NCBI RefSeq assembly: GCF_000424145.1
Contig: NZ_AUJI01000014.1
Coordinates: 56,636 to 120,635 of the forward strand
Length of the DNA: 64,000 nt
Reading direction: 5' to 3'
Source: Butyrivibrio sp. AC2005
GTDB taxonomy: Bacteria > Bacillota > Clostridia > Lachnospirales > Lachnospiraceae
Every line of letters starts with the position of its first letter. Position 1 is the first letter of the stretch. Made by a program: the position numbers and the translations under genes. The notes under the pieces were generated by a model, which saw nothing but the letters and a program-made list of their open reading frames with translations, did no database searches and had not been told where the DNA came from. Shown in pieces: positions 25,384 to 35,663 of the stretch.

Positions 25384-26312
25384 GCGTCAAAATCTCCTAA
25401 AAGAATTACTTCCGGTGACAGCTTAACCCCGGATGCTTCAAACACTTTGTTCTGAACATCAGCTATCAGTCTGTAAACATCATCCGCCTTTGCTCCGCCT
25501 TTATTTACTACAAATCCGCAATGCTTCTCAGAAACCTGAGCGCCTCCGACCGTATATCCGCGAAGTCCGGCATCCTCTATCAGTTTCCCTGCAAAGTAGC
25601 CCTCCGGTCTTTTAAAGGTTGAACCGGCACTTGGATATTCAAGCGGCTGCTTTGATATGCGCTTTTCCTTTAGTTCATTCATAACCCGCTCAATTTCGGC
25701 TTTGTCGCCGTTATTAAGCTCTATAAGACAACCGGTTATGACATATTTCTTCTTTTTAAAAATACTGGTCCTGTAACCAAATTCGAGCTCATCGCTGCTA
25801 AGGACAACCTCCTGCCCCTCTTCATCTATCGCGGTTACACTCTTTACCACCTGCTTCATTTCACCGCCATAGGCTCCTGCATTCATCACAAGCGCACCAC
25901 CTATGGATCCGGGTATGCCATGGGCAAATTCAACCCCCGTAAGGCTGTTATCCCTGGCAAGATTTGCCACAGCCACATTCAGGGCTGCAGCCCCCGCTCT
26001 GATAATACAAGGGCTCTCAATTTCGCACTCCGCAAATTCTCCGCACAGCGAAACTATGACGCCTCTATAACCGCTATCTGCAACAAGAAGATTACTTCCA
26101 TTCCCAAGAACATAGTAATCCTCCTGCATTTTTAATCCCATTTCTCTAAAGAGAGTTAAAACCTCGTTCAGTGACCCGGAATTATCTATCTTCACAAAAT
26201 AATCGGCAGGCCCACCGACGCGAAACGTAGTGTGCCTGCTCATATCCTCATTCTTTATGATGTTTTCTTCCGGCAATAATCCGGACAATCTATCATATAA
26301 ATCTAATCTCAT
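25380..26312 (-). CDS. murB: UDP-N-acetylenolpyruvoylglucosamine reductase
   Basis: A 310-residue FAD-dependent enzyme of peptidoglycan precursor synthesis. FAD-binding motifs RVGGPADYF and VLGNGSNLLV are followed by MNAGAYGGEM and the catalytic-site segment YPSAGSTFKRP, as in type II MurB. Overlaps the ROK kinase upstream and rapZ downstream by 4 nt each, so the cluster is translationally coupled. Confidence 0.96.
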   Translation of the reverse strand: MRLDLYDRLSGLLPEENIIKNEDMSRHTTFRVGGPADYFVKIDNSGSLNEVLTLFREMGLKMQEDYYVLGNGSNLLVADSGYRGVIVSLCGEFAECEIESPCIIRAGAAALNVAVANLARDNSLTGVEFAHGIPGSIGGALVMNAGAYGGEMKQVVKSVTAIDEEGQEVVLSSDELEFGYRTSIFKKKKYVITGCLIELNNGDKAEIERVMNELKEKRISKQPLEYPSAGSTFKRPEGYFAGKLIEDAGLRGYTVGGAQVSEKHCGFVVNKGGAKADDVYRLIADVQNKVFEASGVKLSPEVILLGDFDA

Positions 26313-27283
26313 TTCTCCGCAACCGCATCCAAAACAAGTTTTGCTGCACCGAAAATTCCTGCATCATTTCCGAGCTTTGCAAGAGCGAACTTTGTTCTCT
26401 TGGCACCCGGGAATACATATTTCTCAAATGAAGGACGTACAAGATCAAAGAGGATATCTCCTGCCTTTGATACACCGCCTCCAAATACGATGATCTCAGG
26501 ATTAACTGTTGACGCAATCATTGCAAGACCTTTTCCAAGGTACTCACCATACTGGGCAAGAGCTTCATTTGCAAGCTTATCACCCTTCTTGGCTGCATCG
26601 AAAATATCTCTGCAGGTGTAATCCTTGCCACGAAGAACACATTCTTCATCACTTGCTTCAAGAACTCTGCTCATAAGAAGATTAGCGCCTGTAGCACTTG
26701 CATACTGCTCAAGACATCCCTTCTTACCACATCCACAGACAAGTGTCTCTTCATCGTTGATATGGATATGTCCGATTTCTCCTGCTGCTCCGTTGGCACC
26801 GTTGAAAATCTTTCCCTTATGGATGATTCCTCCGCCAACACCGGTTCCGAGAGTTACCATGAGCATATCCTTGTAGCCCTGGCCGCCTCCCATCCAGTAT
26901 TCGCCAAGTGCTGCAACATTGGCATCATTACCGCACTTTACAGGAATCTTAACAAGGTCGTGAAGTTCATTCTTCATATTGAACTCACTCCATCCAAGGT
27001 TAACTGCCTTGAAAATAGTACCATCATCGCCGAAAGGTCCTGGAGCACCTGCACCTACACCTACAACCTGAGAGTCCTTGATTCCTCTCTCTTCCATCTT
27101 TTTTCTTATTGCTTCGGCAATATCGGGAAGAACATTCTTACCTTCATCCTCTGTTCTGGTAGGAATCTCCCATACCTCTACCTTATGACCGTCCATATCA
27201 AGAAGGCCGATCTTAACGGTAGTTCCGCCGATATCAACACCGAATACATACTGTTCCAATAAATTTGAAGCATGATTTTCCAT
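26309..27283 (-). CDS. ROK-family glucokinase
   Basis: A 324-residue sugar kinase, most likely making glucose-6-phosphate. The phosphate loop GVDIGGTTVKIG, sugar-binding GNDANVAALGEYW and the ROK zinc motif (C-G-C-G-K-K-G-C-L-E) are all intact. No N-terminal HTH, so it is an enzyme rather than a ROK repressor. Next to hprK, which senses glycolytic intermediates. N-acetylmannosamine or another hexose is an alternative substrate. Confidence 0.93.
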   Translation of the reverse strand: MENHASNLLEQYVFGVDIGGTTVKIGLLDMDGHKVEVWEIPTRTEDEGKNVLPDIAEAIRKKMEERGIKDSQVVGVGAGAPGPFGDDGTIFKAVNLGWSEFNMKNELHDLVKIPVKCGNDANVAALGEYWMGGGQGYKDMLMVTLGTGVGGGIIHKGKIFNGANGAAGEIGHIHINDEETLVCGCGKKGCLEQYASATGANLLMSRVLEASDEECVLRGKDYTCRDIFDAAKKGDKLANEALAQYGEYLGKGLAMIASTVNPEIIVFGGGVSKAGDILFDLVRPSFEKYVFPGAKRTKFALAKLGNDAGIFGAAKLVLDAVAEK

Positions 27284-27310
27284 TATTACTATACCTCTAC
27301 ATTAATATTT

Positions 27311-28249
27311 TTAATCGTCATCATCGCGACCCTTGGCCAGCGAATTCTGAACTCTGTTATAAAGCTCCTGAGCTGCGTTGTAACCCATCATCTTCTGTCT
27401 GTGGTTAACAGCGGCTGACTCACAGATAATAGCAAGGTTTCTGCCGGGACGAATCGGAATTCTGTGGCAGACAATCTTGTTTCCAAGGTACTCTGTGTAT
27501 TCCTCTTCAAGTCCAAGTCTGTCGTATTCCTTGTCCTTATCCCACTCCTCAAGCTTAATAACAAGGTCTATGTTCTGGGTGTCACGTACGCTCGATACAC
27601 CAAAAAGTGTCTTAACATCCACGATTCCGATACCGCGAAGCTCAATAAAATGTCTGGTGATATCAGGTGCGGATCCGATAAGAGTAACATCACTGACCTT
27701 CCTGATCTCAACAACATCGTCGGATACAAGTCTGTGACCTCTCTTTATAAGCTCAAGAGCAGCCTCTGATTTACCGATTCCACTCTCACCTGTGATAAGA
27801 ACGCCAACACCATAAACATCAACAAGTACGCCGTGAATTGAAATGCATGGAGCAAGCTCAACATTCAGCCAGCGGATAATCTCCGCCATAAATGAAGATG
27901 TAGGCTTCTTGGTAACCATGATCGGAACCTTCTCTTCAATGGCAATCCTTACGAAAAGCGGATCCGGTATCAGGTTTCTGCAAAATACCACACAGGGAAT
28001 ATCGAAAGACAAAAATTCGCGATATACGCGTTCCTTATCCTCTGAAGGAATAGACTCCATATAGGTATATTCTACAAATCCGATAACCTGAAGTCTTGTC
28101 GCCTCAAAGTGTTCAAAATAGCCTGCCAGCTGTAATGCCGGTCTGTTTATATCAGGCTGGTGAATACGGATTCTGGAAACATCAAGTTCAGGTGTAAGAT
28201 TTTCCAGCTCCATCTTTTTAATGACAGTTTTTAGCTTTACCGTTGACAT
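27311..28249 (-). CDS. hprK: HPr kinase/phosphorylase
   Basis: A 312-residue bifunctional enzyme that phosphorylates HPr and Crh on Ser46. It has the N-terminal HprK domain, the P-loop GESGIGKSEAAL and the HprK signature region LRGIGIVDVKTLFG. The ATG follows GGGAGGTATCTA. Encoded in one operon with the Crh-like target, which supports a Crh/CcpA carbon control circuit. Confidence 0.96.
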   Translation of the reverse strand: MSTVKLKTVIKKMELENLTPELDVSRIRIHQPDINRPALQLAGYFEHFEATRLQVIGFVEYTYMESIPSEDKERVYREFLSFDIPCVVFCRNLIPDPLFVRIAIEEKVPIMVTKKPTSSFMAEIIRWLNVELAPCISIHGVLVDVYGVGVLITGESGIGKSEAALELIKRGHRLVSDDVVEIRKVSDVTLIGSAPDITRHFIELRGIGIVDVKTLFGVSSVRDTQNIDLVIKLEEWDKDKEYDRLGLEEEYTEYLGNKIVCHRIPIRPGRNLAIICESAAVNHRQKMMGYNAAQELYNRVQNSLAKGRDDDD

Positions 28250-28297
28250 TAGATACCTCCCTCTAGCTTACCACAGTTTAGCATAACCGCTGGGCTT

Positions 28298-30175
28298 TTA
28301 CAATTCGGACGAATGAAAGAATTCATATATTTTCACTGCCTGGTTCTCCGGAATTTCCGGAACCTGTTTCAGAGTTTCCACATCTGCCATTCTTATTTCT
28401 TCTATTGATTTAAAATGGCGCATCAGGGCTTTTCTTCTTGACGGACCGATTCCCGGAATTTCATCAAGAGAGCTTTTAACCTGTGCTTTACTCCTTAAGG
28501 ATCTGTGGTACTCAATTGCAAATCTGTGGGCTTCATCCTGAATTCTTGTTATCAGCTTAAATCCCTCTGAACGCCTGTCGATCGCTATCTCTTCATTATT
28601 AAAATACAGTCCTCTTGTGCGGTGATTATCATCCTTTACCATTCCGCAAACCGGAATTTTAATCCCCAATTCTTCAAGGACCTGAAGACAAATATTTACC
28701 TGTCCTCTTCCACCATCCATTAGTATAAGATCCGGAAACTTTGTGAAGCTCCCATATCTTGCATCTATTTCCCTGACCTCAAGCTCATGCCTCTCCTCAA
28801 GTCCGTGCATCAGTCTTCTTGTCAAAACCTCTTTCATGCACGCATAGTCATCCGGTCCCGAGACGGATTTTATCCTGAATTTCCTGTAATCGCTTCTCTT
28901 AGGCTTTCCCTTTTCATAGACCACCATGGATCCCACGTTGGCAAAACCGCTGATATTGGAAATATCAAAAGCCTCCATCCTTGAAAGGCCTTTTAATCCC
29001 AGAAGCTTTTCTATCTCCTTTACAGCTCCGATAGTCCTTCCTTCTTCTCTCTTAAGTCTCTCCTTGTCCTTGCTGAGAACGAGCTCTGCATTCTGAGCCG
29101 CAAGCTCCATGAGTTTTTCCTTCTGTCCTCTCTCCGGAACCTTAAGATAAACGCGGCTTCCTTTTCTCTGCGTAAGCCACTTTTCTATGATATCCATGTC
29201 CTCGATAGGCTCAGGAAGCATTAGTTCTCTTGGAATAAATGGTGTCCCCGCATAGAACTGCTTTACAAAGTTTAGGAGAATCTCATTTTGCGGATTTTCA
29301 GACACGTGTGTCATATAAAAATGCTCACGACCGATAAGTCTGCCATCGCGAACAAAGAACACCTGCACTACTGCATCACTCTCATCAGATGCAATTGCAA
29401 GAATATCCTTATCCTCCATGGCTGCATCAGTCATCTTCTGCTTCTGTGCAATCTGTCTTACACTGGAAAGAAGATCCCTGTAGGTTGCCGCTCTTTCGAA
29501 GTTCAGCTCCTCCGACGCTGCTTCCATTTTTTCGCTAAGGTCTTTTATTATGGGTGTGTAATTTCCCTCGAGGAAATCCAGTGCCCCCTGTATTCTCTCA
29601 GCATATTCCTCACTGGAAATCTTGCCGTCACAGGGCGCTGAGCACCTGTTCATATGATAATTAAGGCACGGTCTGTCCACTCCAATGTCTCTGGGAAGTA
29701 CCCTGTTACAGGTTCTGAGACCATATATTTTATTAATAAGCTCGATTGTATCCTTAACCGCAGCAGCGCTGGTAAAAGGACCAAAATACTTTGACTTGTC
29801 CTTTTTCATAAGCCTTGAAAAAAGGATGCGCGGGAATTCCTCCGAAACAGTAACCTTTATGTAAGGATAGGTCTTATCATCCTTGAGCATGGTGTTATAT
29901 CTGGGACTGTTTTCCTTGATAAGATTGTTCTCCAGTACCAGAGCTTCAAGCTCAGAATCCGTCACTATGTACTCAAATCTGGCTATCTGGCTGACCATAC
30001 GGTCAATCTGAGGTCCTCGCCCAACTATTTTGCGGAAATATGACCTTACCCTGTTATAGAGGTTTATGGCCTTACCAACGTACATTATGGTGTCATTTTC
30101 ATCACGCATAATGTATACTCCCGGCTGTTTGGGCAATTTCTTTAGTTCTTCCTGAATGTTGAATTTTTCTTCCAT
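28298..30175 (-). CDS. uvrC: Excinuclease ABC subunit C
   Basis: A 625-residue nucleotide-excision-repair nuclease. The GIY-YIG domain ([18 protein letters not shown]) makes the 3-prime incision; a Cys region, the UVR UvrB-binding motif, the RNase H-like domain (MDGGRGQVN) and a C-terminal HhH pair ([16 protein letters not shown]) follow. The frame extends to a GTG at 30226, but the ATG at 30175 begins at the normal family N-terminus. Its ribosome site is weak. First gene of the run down to crh. Confidence 0.94.
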   Translation of the reverse strand: MEEKFNIQEELKKLPKQPGVYIMRDENDTIMYVGKAINLYNRVRSYFRKIVGRGPQIDRMVSQIARFEYIVTDSELEALVLENNLIKENSPRYNTMLKDDKTYPYIKVTVSEEFPRILFSRLMKKDKSKYFGPFTSAAAVKDTIELINKIYGLRTCNRVLPRDIGVDRPCLNYHMNRCSAPCDGKISSEEYAERIQGALDFLEGNYTPIIKDLSEKMEAASEELNFERAATYRDLLSSVRQIAQKQKMTDAAMEDKDILAIASDESDAVVQVFFVRDGRLIGREHFYMTHVSENPQNEILLNFVKQFYAGTPFIPRELMLPEPIEDMDIIEKWLTQRKGSRVYLKVPERGQKEKLMELAAQNAELVLSKDKERLKREEGRTIGAVKEIEKLLGLKGLSRMEAFDISNISGFANVGSMVVYEKGKPKRSDYRKFRIKSVSGPDDYACMKEVLTRRLMHGLEERHELEVREIDARYGSFTKFPDLILMDGGRGQVNICLQVLEELGIKIPVCGMVKDDNHRTRGLYFNNEEIAIDRRSEGFKLITRIQDEAHRFAIEYHRSLRSKAQVKSSLDEIPGIGPSRRKALMRHFKSIEEIRMADVETLKQVPEIPENQAVKIYEFFHSSEL

Positions 30176-30193
30176 ATACAAAATATTAACAGA

Positions 30194-30218
30194 AAGGCTG
30201 CCGCTATGCGACAGCCTT
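30194..30218 (-). terminator. Hairpin between ftsH and uvrC
   Basis: AAGGCTG and CAGCCTT pair around an 11-nt loop; a moderately T-rich stretch follows on the minus strand. Probably a partial ftsH terminator; it also argues for the downstream uvrC start. Confidence 0.55.
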
Positions 30219-30229
30219 AATTTCACTTT

Positions 30230-32467
30230 TTAATTATTCTTGTTATCAAAATCATCGGGCACATGAGAGAAAAGTCCGCCGCCCTGCTGCTCATTATCAG
30301 AATCGCCTACCTTTTCATCAAAAATTGATCCGGGGGCACTCTGCTGCTGATAACTGTATGGATTGTTCTGCGGAGCATAGGTCGGTGCCTGAGGCTGATT
30401 ATATGTCCCAGTCGGCTGATTACCCTGCACTTCCGGTGCGGGTGCCTGCTGAACAGGTGCTGCCTCAGCTGGTTTCTCCTTTTCCTTGATCGGTACATTT
30501 TCTCCGACCGCTGCAGATTCAGGTCTGGTAGCATAGATTCTTCCGTGCTTGGAAGCTTCCACCTCTTCCTCTGTAGGCTCAGGAATGTTCTCAACCTCGC
30601 GGTAAATCTTCATGAATTCCTTACCGGTAATGGTTTCCTTCTCAATAAGGAACTGAGCAATCTTGTCCATTGTATCAATGTGATCACGGATAATCTGCTT
30701 AGCCTTTTCATAACAGTCAGCAAGAAGCTGTTTAACCTCTTCATCAACAAGATACTCTGTCTGAGGGCTGCAATTGAGCACTCTGTTTCCGTCAAGGTAT
30801 CTGTTCTGGATTGACTCCAGCTGCATAAGTCCGAATTTGTTGCTCATTCCGAACATTGTAATCATGCTGCGTGCCATCGATGTCGCTTTTTCGATATCAT
30901 TTTCTGCGCCTGTGGTAACAGTATTGAAAATAACCTCTTCCGCTGCACGTCCGCCAAGGGAAACGATGATATCATCAATTATCTCATCCTTGGTCTGAAG
31001 ATATTTCTCATCCTCCGGAACCTGCATTACATAACCGAGTGCCCCCATGGTTCTGGGAACAATTGTAATCTTCTGAACGGGTTCTGTATTCTTCTGAACT
31101 GCACTGATAAGGGCATGTCCAACCTCATGATAAGAGACAATCTTTCTCTCTTCCTTACTGAGGATTCTGTCTTTTTTCTCTTTTCCTACGAGAACCTGCT
31201 CAACAGCTTCCATAAGATCCTGCTGGCATACATATTCTCTGTGCGCTTTAACTGCATTGATAGCAGCCTCATTTATCATGTTAGCCAGGTCTGATCCTAC
31301 AGCTCCGCTTGTAGCAAGGGCAATAGCCTTAAGATCAACGGTCTCATCCATCTTTACGTCCTTGGAATGAACCCTCAAGATCTCCTCACGTCCCTTGAGA
31401 TCAGGCTTATCAACAATGATTCGTCTGTCAAAACGTCCGGGTCTTAAAAGTGCCTTATCAAGAATCTCCGGTCTGTTGGTAGCTCCGAGTACAAGGACAC
31501 CCTTTGAGGAATCGAAACCATCCATCTCGGAAAGGAGCTGGTTAAGTGTCTGCTCACGTTCTTCATTTCCGCCGCCATACTTGTTATCACGGCTTCTTCC
31601 TATAGCATCAATCTCATCAATGAAAATGATACAGGGTGCGTTCTTACTCGCCTCTGCAAAAAGCTCACGCACACGGCTGGCGCCGACACCGACATAAAGC
31701 TCAATAAAGTCTGAACCTGCAAGTGAGTAGAAAGGAACATGTGCCTCTCCGGCTACCGCCTTCGCAAGAAGTGTCTTACCTGTTCCTGGAGGTCCTACAA
31801 GGAGCGCTCCCTTAGGAAGCTTTGCACCGATTTTTACATATCTTCCGGGATTGTGGAGGAAATCTACCACTTCCACAAGTGATTCCTTAGCCTCATCCTC
31901 GCCGGCTACGTCCTTAAAGGTAACACCGGTCTCACGCTGCATGTATACCTTTGCATTGTTTTTTCCTATTCCAAGAGGACCACCGCCCTTTGACATACGC
32001 CTGAATACAAAGGACAAAATAAGCCACATCAGCAAAATAGGAAGTACATAATAAACTGCAAAAGAAATAATGGCACTTGATGAGTCAGGCACTTCACTGC
32101 TAACGGGAATACCTGCATCAAGAAGTCTCTGTGTCAGTGTGGAATCGTCCTCGGCTTTACCGGTATAATATGTCATAACCATTGTAGAGCCATAAAAAGG
32201 ATTGTATTTCAGCTCATCAGAGCTTACCTTCGGAATAATGTTGATCCTGTCATCCTCGATGACTACACTCTCGACCTTTTTATCCTTTATCATCTGGATA
32301 AACTCGGAATAAGTCACCTCTTTATTACTGGTGGAAGTAACAGCCCTCATTATATATGTCATGAACAGTACCGCTATAAGTGCTGCCACAACCAAAAGCA
32401 GGACGTTTTGCTTTTTGGGATTGTTATCTCCCCCGGATCCGTTGTTGTTTGTATAATTGTTATCCAT
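30230..32467 (-). CDS. ftsH: ATP-dependent zinc metalloprotease FtsH
   Basis: A 745-residue membrane AAA+ protease for membrane-protein quality control. Two N-terminal transmembrane helices (about 23-42 and 130-150) flank an extracytoplasmic domain. The AAA module has Walker [14 protein letters not shown] and the SRH region RPGRFDRR; the protease site is HEVGH. The C-terminal 110 residues are a low-complexity Pro/Gln/Ala-rich tail beyond the usual FtsH end. The ATG follows GAGGTAAGCA. Confidence 0.96.
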   Translation of the reverse strand: MDNNYTNNNGSGGDNNPKKQNVLLLVVAALIAVLFMTYIMRAVTSTSNKEVTYSEFIQMIKDKKVESVVIEDDRINIIPKVSSDELKYNPFYGSTMVMTYYTGKAEDDSTLTQRLLDAGIPVSSEVPDSSSAIISFAVYYVLPILLMWLILSFVFRRMSKGGGPLGIGKNNAKVYMQRETGVTFKDVAGEDEAKESLVEVVDFLHNPGRYVKIGAKLPKGALLVGPPGTGKTLLAKAVAGEAHVPFYSLAGSDFIELYVGVGASRVRELFAEASKNAPCIIFIDEIDAIGRSRDNKYGGGNEEREQTLNQLLSEMDGFDSSKGVLVLGATNRPEILDKALLRPGRFDRRIIVDKPDLKGREEILRVHSKDVKMDETVDLKAIALATSGAVGSDLANMINEAAINAVKAHREYVCQQDLMEAVEQVLVGKEKKDRILSKEERKIVSYHEVGHALISAVQKNTEPVQKITIVPRTMGALGYVMQVPEDEKYLQTKDEIIDDIIVSLGGRAAEEVIFNTVTTGAENDIEKATSMARSMITMFGMSNKFGLMQLESIQNRYLDGNRVLNCSPQTEYLVDEEVKQLLADCYEKAKQIIRDHIDTMDKIAQFLIEKETITGKEFMKIYREVENIPEPTEEEVEASKHGRIYATRPESAAVGENVPIKEKEKPAEAAPVQQAPAPEVQGNQPTGTYNQPQAPTYAPQNNPYSYQQQSAPGSIFDEKVGDSDNEQQGGGLFSHVPDDFDNKNN

Positions 32468-32584
32468 TGCTTACCTCGTTAAAAACTGTTATCGTTCTAT
32501 TATAAGTATAACAAAACCATAAATCAATTATGACTCTGCGAAAACATTGTGTAAAATATATAAAATTTTTATAAACTTTACCCT

Positions 32585-34132
32585 TTAGAAATTCATTGCC
32601 TCTATAAAATCATCCCCGAATACATCTGTCTCTGCAAGCTTTATTTCAGCCGATTTACGGACTATCTTTTCCATTTTTTCCAAAGAGTTTTTATCGCTTA
32701 ATGCCTTTATGCAGCCTGCTAAAGAAGTATTCCCAACACACTCTGTGACTGATTGTTCCAGAAATTCTTCCGGAAGAAGTCTTAAGTATTTCACCTTTTG
32801 TGTGTCCAGGTGTTCACTGAATCCACCTGCCAGATACACCTTATCAACATCCTCTGCCCTGCATCCATGCATTTGAAGAAGTGTATCTATTCCGCTCCTT
32901 ATCGCAGCCTTTGCCAGCTGTACTGCCCTTATGTCATTTTGGGTAAAGGAAATGTTTTCAGAGCTTTTTTCATCCTTATATAATATGAATCCCTCATCAA
33001 AATACTCATCTCCAAGAAGTCCGGTTTCGTCTATTATTCCGGTTCTTCTAAGCTCGGAAACAAGCTCCAGCACACCGCTTCCGCATATTCCCAGAGGCTC
33101 TGCACCACTAATCACATCAAATTCCGCTTCCGCATTATCCTTTATAGTTATATGTTCTATGGCACCTTTCACTCCGGCCATTCCGCAGGATATACCACCG
33201 CCTTCAAACACCGGGCCTGCTGCCGTTGAACACACACTGATTTTTTCGGAATCGGCAAGTGCCATCTCTCCGTTAGTTCCAAGGTCAATGAGCATATATT
33301 TCTTTCCCTCGGGAATTTTGTCAAAGGACAGGGCATACATCCCCGAAACTATATCTGCACCTACAAAAGCGGATATACCGGGAGCAAGGATACATTTCGA
33401 TTCCTGTCTATAGGCTTCCTTATCTCCAAGCAGCTGAGTCATATCCATAACCGGATACGACAATCTGACCGGCGTATAAGGTGCCTTTCCAAGACCCTCA
33501 CAGGAATCACCCATTAAAATATGCTGCATTGTGGTGTTTCCCGCAATCATCATTTGTCTGATGTTAAGATTCTTTGTGATGCTTTTTATATCTTCTATGA
33601 CAGCTCTTCTGAGATTCTCTCCTTCACCCGCGTTCGCCGCCTGTATCCTGCTGATTACATCGGCCCCATACCTTCGCTGATGATTCATGATTGTCACTCT
33701 GTAAACAGCTTTATCTGCATCCCCTCCGTTTTTTACAGGTATCAGAGCGGCTGCTATGGTGGTAGTTCCTATATCCAGCGCAACATCCGTCTCACAATCC
33801 CTGTAATCCGGCCTATTCTCAACATCATCTGATAAATTCCCGGCCAGCTCCTCTGAACCATAAAAGCTTTCTATCTCAGCATCCTCAGCTATTACTGCTC
33901 TGCAGGCAAGTCTTATTCCTTCAGCAATCTCTTTCTCTGACAAAAATCTCACATCCAGGCTGTTTGCCTTTGGTGCTCCACTAAGAAATCTGACCCTGCA
34001 TTTTCCGCACCGACCCATTCCTCCACAGGGCTTTTCTACTTCTATTCCGCTTTTTAACATAAATTCTGACAGAAGCGTTCCCTCATATACTTCATATTCT
34101 TTATTTAAATAGTTCAGTTTGCATTTTTTCAT
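32585..34132 (-). CDS. RACo-like ASKHA ATPase with N-terminal [2Fe-2S] ferredoxin domain
   Basis: About 515 residues. The N-terminal ferredoxin domain has the [2Fe-2S] ligands C36, C42, C45 and a fourth Cys in R-L-A-C-R-A. The remainder is a DUF4445/ASKHA ATPase domain with DIGTTTIAAALI and LIDLGTNGEMAL phosphate loops. Such proteins (RACo, RamA-like) use ATP to reductively reactivate corrinoid proteins. No corrinoid protein or methyltransferase partner is nearby. The frame is open to a TTG at 34171, but an ATG at 34132 is preferred because a TATAAT lies at about 34180. Confidence 0.82.
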   Translation of the reverse strand: MKKCKLNYLNKEYEVYEGTLLSEFMLKSGIEVEKPCGGMGRCGKCRVRFLSGAPKANSLDVRFLSEKEIAEGIRLACRAVIAEDAEIESFYGSEELAGNLSDDVENRPDYRDCETDVALDIGTTTIAAALIPVKNGGDADKAVYRVTIMNHQRRYGADVISRIQAANAGEGENLRRAVIEDIKSITKNLNIRQMMIAGNTTMQHILMGDSCEGLGKAPYTPVRLSYPVMDMTQLLGDKEAYRQESKCILAPGISAFVGADIVSGMYALSFDKIPEGKKYMLIDLGTNGEMALADSEKISVCSTAAGPVFEGGGISCGMAGVKGAIEHITIKDNAEAEFDVISGAEPLGICGSGVLELVSELRRTGIIDETGLLGDEYFDEGFILYKDEKSSENISFTQNDIRAVQLAKAAIRSGIDTLLQMHGCRAEDVDKVYLAGGFSEHLDTQKVKYLRLLPEEFLEQSVTECVGNTSLAGCIKALSDKNSLEKMEKIVRKSAEIKLAETDVFGDDFIEAMNF

Positions 34133-34290
34133 AATATCCGGATCACTCTGCACTGGTTTTTGTGTACTCAATTACTATTATACTCTCATATATTCCCTAC
34201 GCGATTGCAAAATATGTCTGAATTTTTGCAAAAAACTGCCAAATGTTATCAATTTGCATATATTTTTCATTTTAAAGGCCATTATTATGG

Positions 34291-34296
34291 TATAAT
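34291..34296 (+). promoter_or_regulatory. Extended -10 promoter for the SPFH operon
   Basis: TATAAT preceded by TGG, about 100 nt before the start of the SPFH gene. A GTCTGA/TCAGAC hairpin follows in the leader. No good -35. Confidence 0.4.
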
Positions 34297-34394
34297 TTTT
34301 CCAGCGTCTGAAATTGGTCAGACAACAGACAGCCTTTAACGTTATATTCAAAAACTATTAAGGTTAAATACATAATAAAGGAGGATATATTAGT

Positions 34395-35618
34395 ATGGGT
34401 ATTTTAAAAGCTGGAATTGGCGCTGCTTCAAGCGTTCTTGCTGATTCCTGGAGGGACTATTTCTATTGTGATGCACTTCCTGCAGACACACTTGCAATCA
34501 AAGCATCTAAGCGTACAGGCAAGGGAAGTTCAAACACAAAAGGTAACGACAATATCATTTCAAACGGCTCTATCATTGCAGTAGCAGACGGACAGTGCAT
34601 GCTTATCGTAGATCAGGGTAAGGTAACTGAAATCTGTGCAGAGCCCGGCGAATTTGTTTATGACGTAAGCACAGAGCCCTCGCTCTTCTATGGAAATCTT
34701 TCAAGCAATATCGCAGAAACCTTTAAAAAGATCGGTAAGCGTATCGGTTTTGGCGGAGATGCAGGAAACGATCAGCGCGTTTACTACATCAACACCAAGG
34801 ATATCATCGGCAACAAGTATGGTACAGCTAACCCTGTTCCTTTCCGCGTAGTTGACAGAAACATCGGTCTTGATGTTGATATCGCTATCCGTTGCCATGG
34901 TGAATACAGCTATAAGATTATTGACCCCATTCTTTTCTATACAAACCTTTGCGGTAACTTCCAGGGCGAGTACAAGAGAGAGAATATCGAATCTCAGCTT
35001 AAGAGCGAACTTCTTACAGCTCTTCAGCCTGCATTTGCAAAGATTTCGGAGACCGGCGTTCGTTATAGCGCACTTCCTGGCCACACAACTGAAATCGCTG
35101 ATGCACTCAACGATGTTCTTTCCTCCAAGTGGGGCGAGACCTATGGTATCAAGATTTCTACCTTTGGTATCAACTCTGTAAACGCTTCTGAAGAAGATGA
35201 GAAGATGATAAAAGAGCTTCAGAAGAATGCTGTTTATTCCAATCCCAACATGGCAGCCGGAGCACTTGTCGGTGCACAGGCACAGGCTATGCAGGATGCT
35301 GCTAAAAACACAAGCACCGGCCCTATGATGGCTTTTGCAGGAATGAATATGGCTCAGCAGGCAGGCGGCGCTAACGCAGCGAACCTCTTCGCTATGGGTC
35401 AGCAGCAGGCACAGGCAGCACCTCAGCCGGCTCCTCAGCCGGCACCTCAGATGCAGCCCCAGAGTCAGGGCGGCTGGACATGCTCCTGCGGAACCGTGAA
35501 CAACGGTAACTTCTGCTCTAATTGCGGACAGCCTAAGCCAAGTGCTGACTGGACATGCTCTTGCGGAACCGTAAACAGTGGTAATTTCTGTTCAAACTGT
35601 GGCAAGCCCAGAGCATAA
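34395..35618 (+). CDS. SPFH-domain protein with two C-terminal zinc ribbons (YdjI-like)
   Basis: A 407-residue protein: an SPFH/virion-core-like domain (about 30-290), an Ala/Gln/Pro-rich linker and two near-identical C-terminal zinc ribbons (each W-T-C-S-C-G-T-V-N followed by F-C-S-N-C-G). It resembles Bacillus YdjI, an SPFH protein that with YdjG and YdjH recruits PspA to stressed membranes. There is no transmembrane helix, so membrane attachment would be through partners. ATG follows AAAGGAGGATAT. The ribbons arose by a tandem duplication still visible in the DNA at 35476-35602. Confidence 0.8.
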   Translation: MGILKAGIGAASSVLADSWRDYFYCDALPADTLAIKASKRTGKGSSNTKGNDNIISNGSIIAVADGQCMLIVDQGKVTEICAEPGEFVYDVSTEPSLFYGNLSSNIAETFKKIGKRIGFGGDAGNDQRVYYINTKDIIGNKYGTANPVPFRVVDRNIGLDVDIAIRCHGEYSYKIIDPILFYTNLCGNFQGEYKRENIESQLKSELLTALQPAFAKISETGVRYSALPGHTTEIADALNDVLSSKWGETYGIKISTFGINSVNASEEDEKMIKELQKNAVYSNPNMAAGALVGAQAQAMQDAAKNTSTGPMMAFAGMNMAQQAGGANAANLFAMGQQQAQAAPQPAPQPAPQMQPQSQGGWTCSCGTVNNGNFCSNCGQPKPSADWTCSCGTVNSGNFCSNCGKPRA

Positions 35619-35663
35619 CAGACTTTTGCCACCAGACAGGAAATAATATAGGAAATTGATTTT

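Noticed and set aside
28298..30226. uvrC start at GTG 30226
   Set aside because: The additional N-terminal residues cross the ftsH hairpin and are not part of the UvrC fold; ATG 30175 gives the family start.
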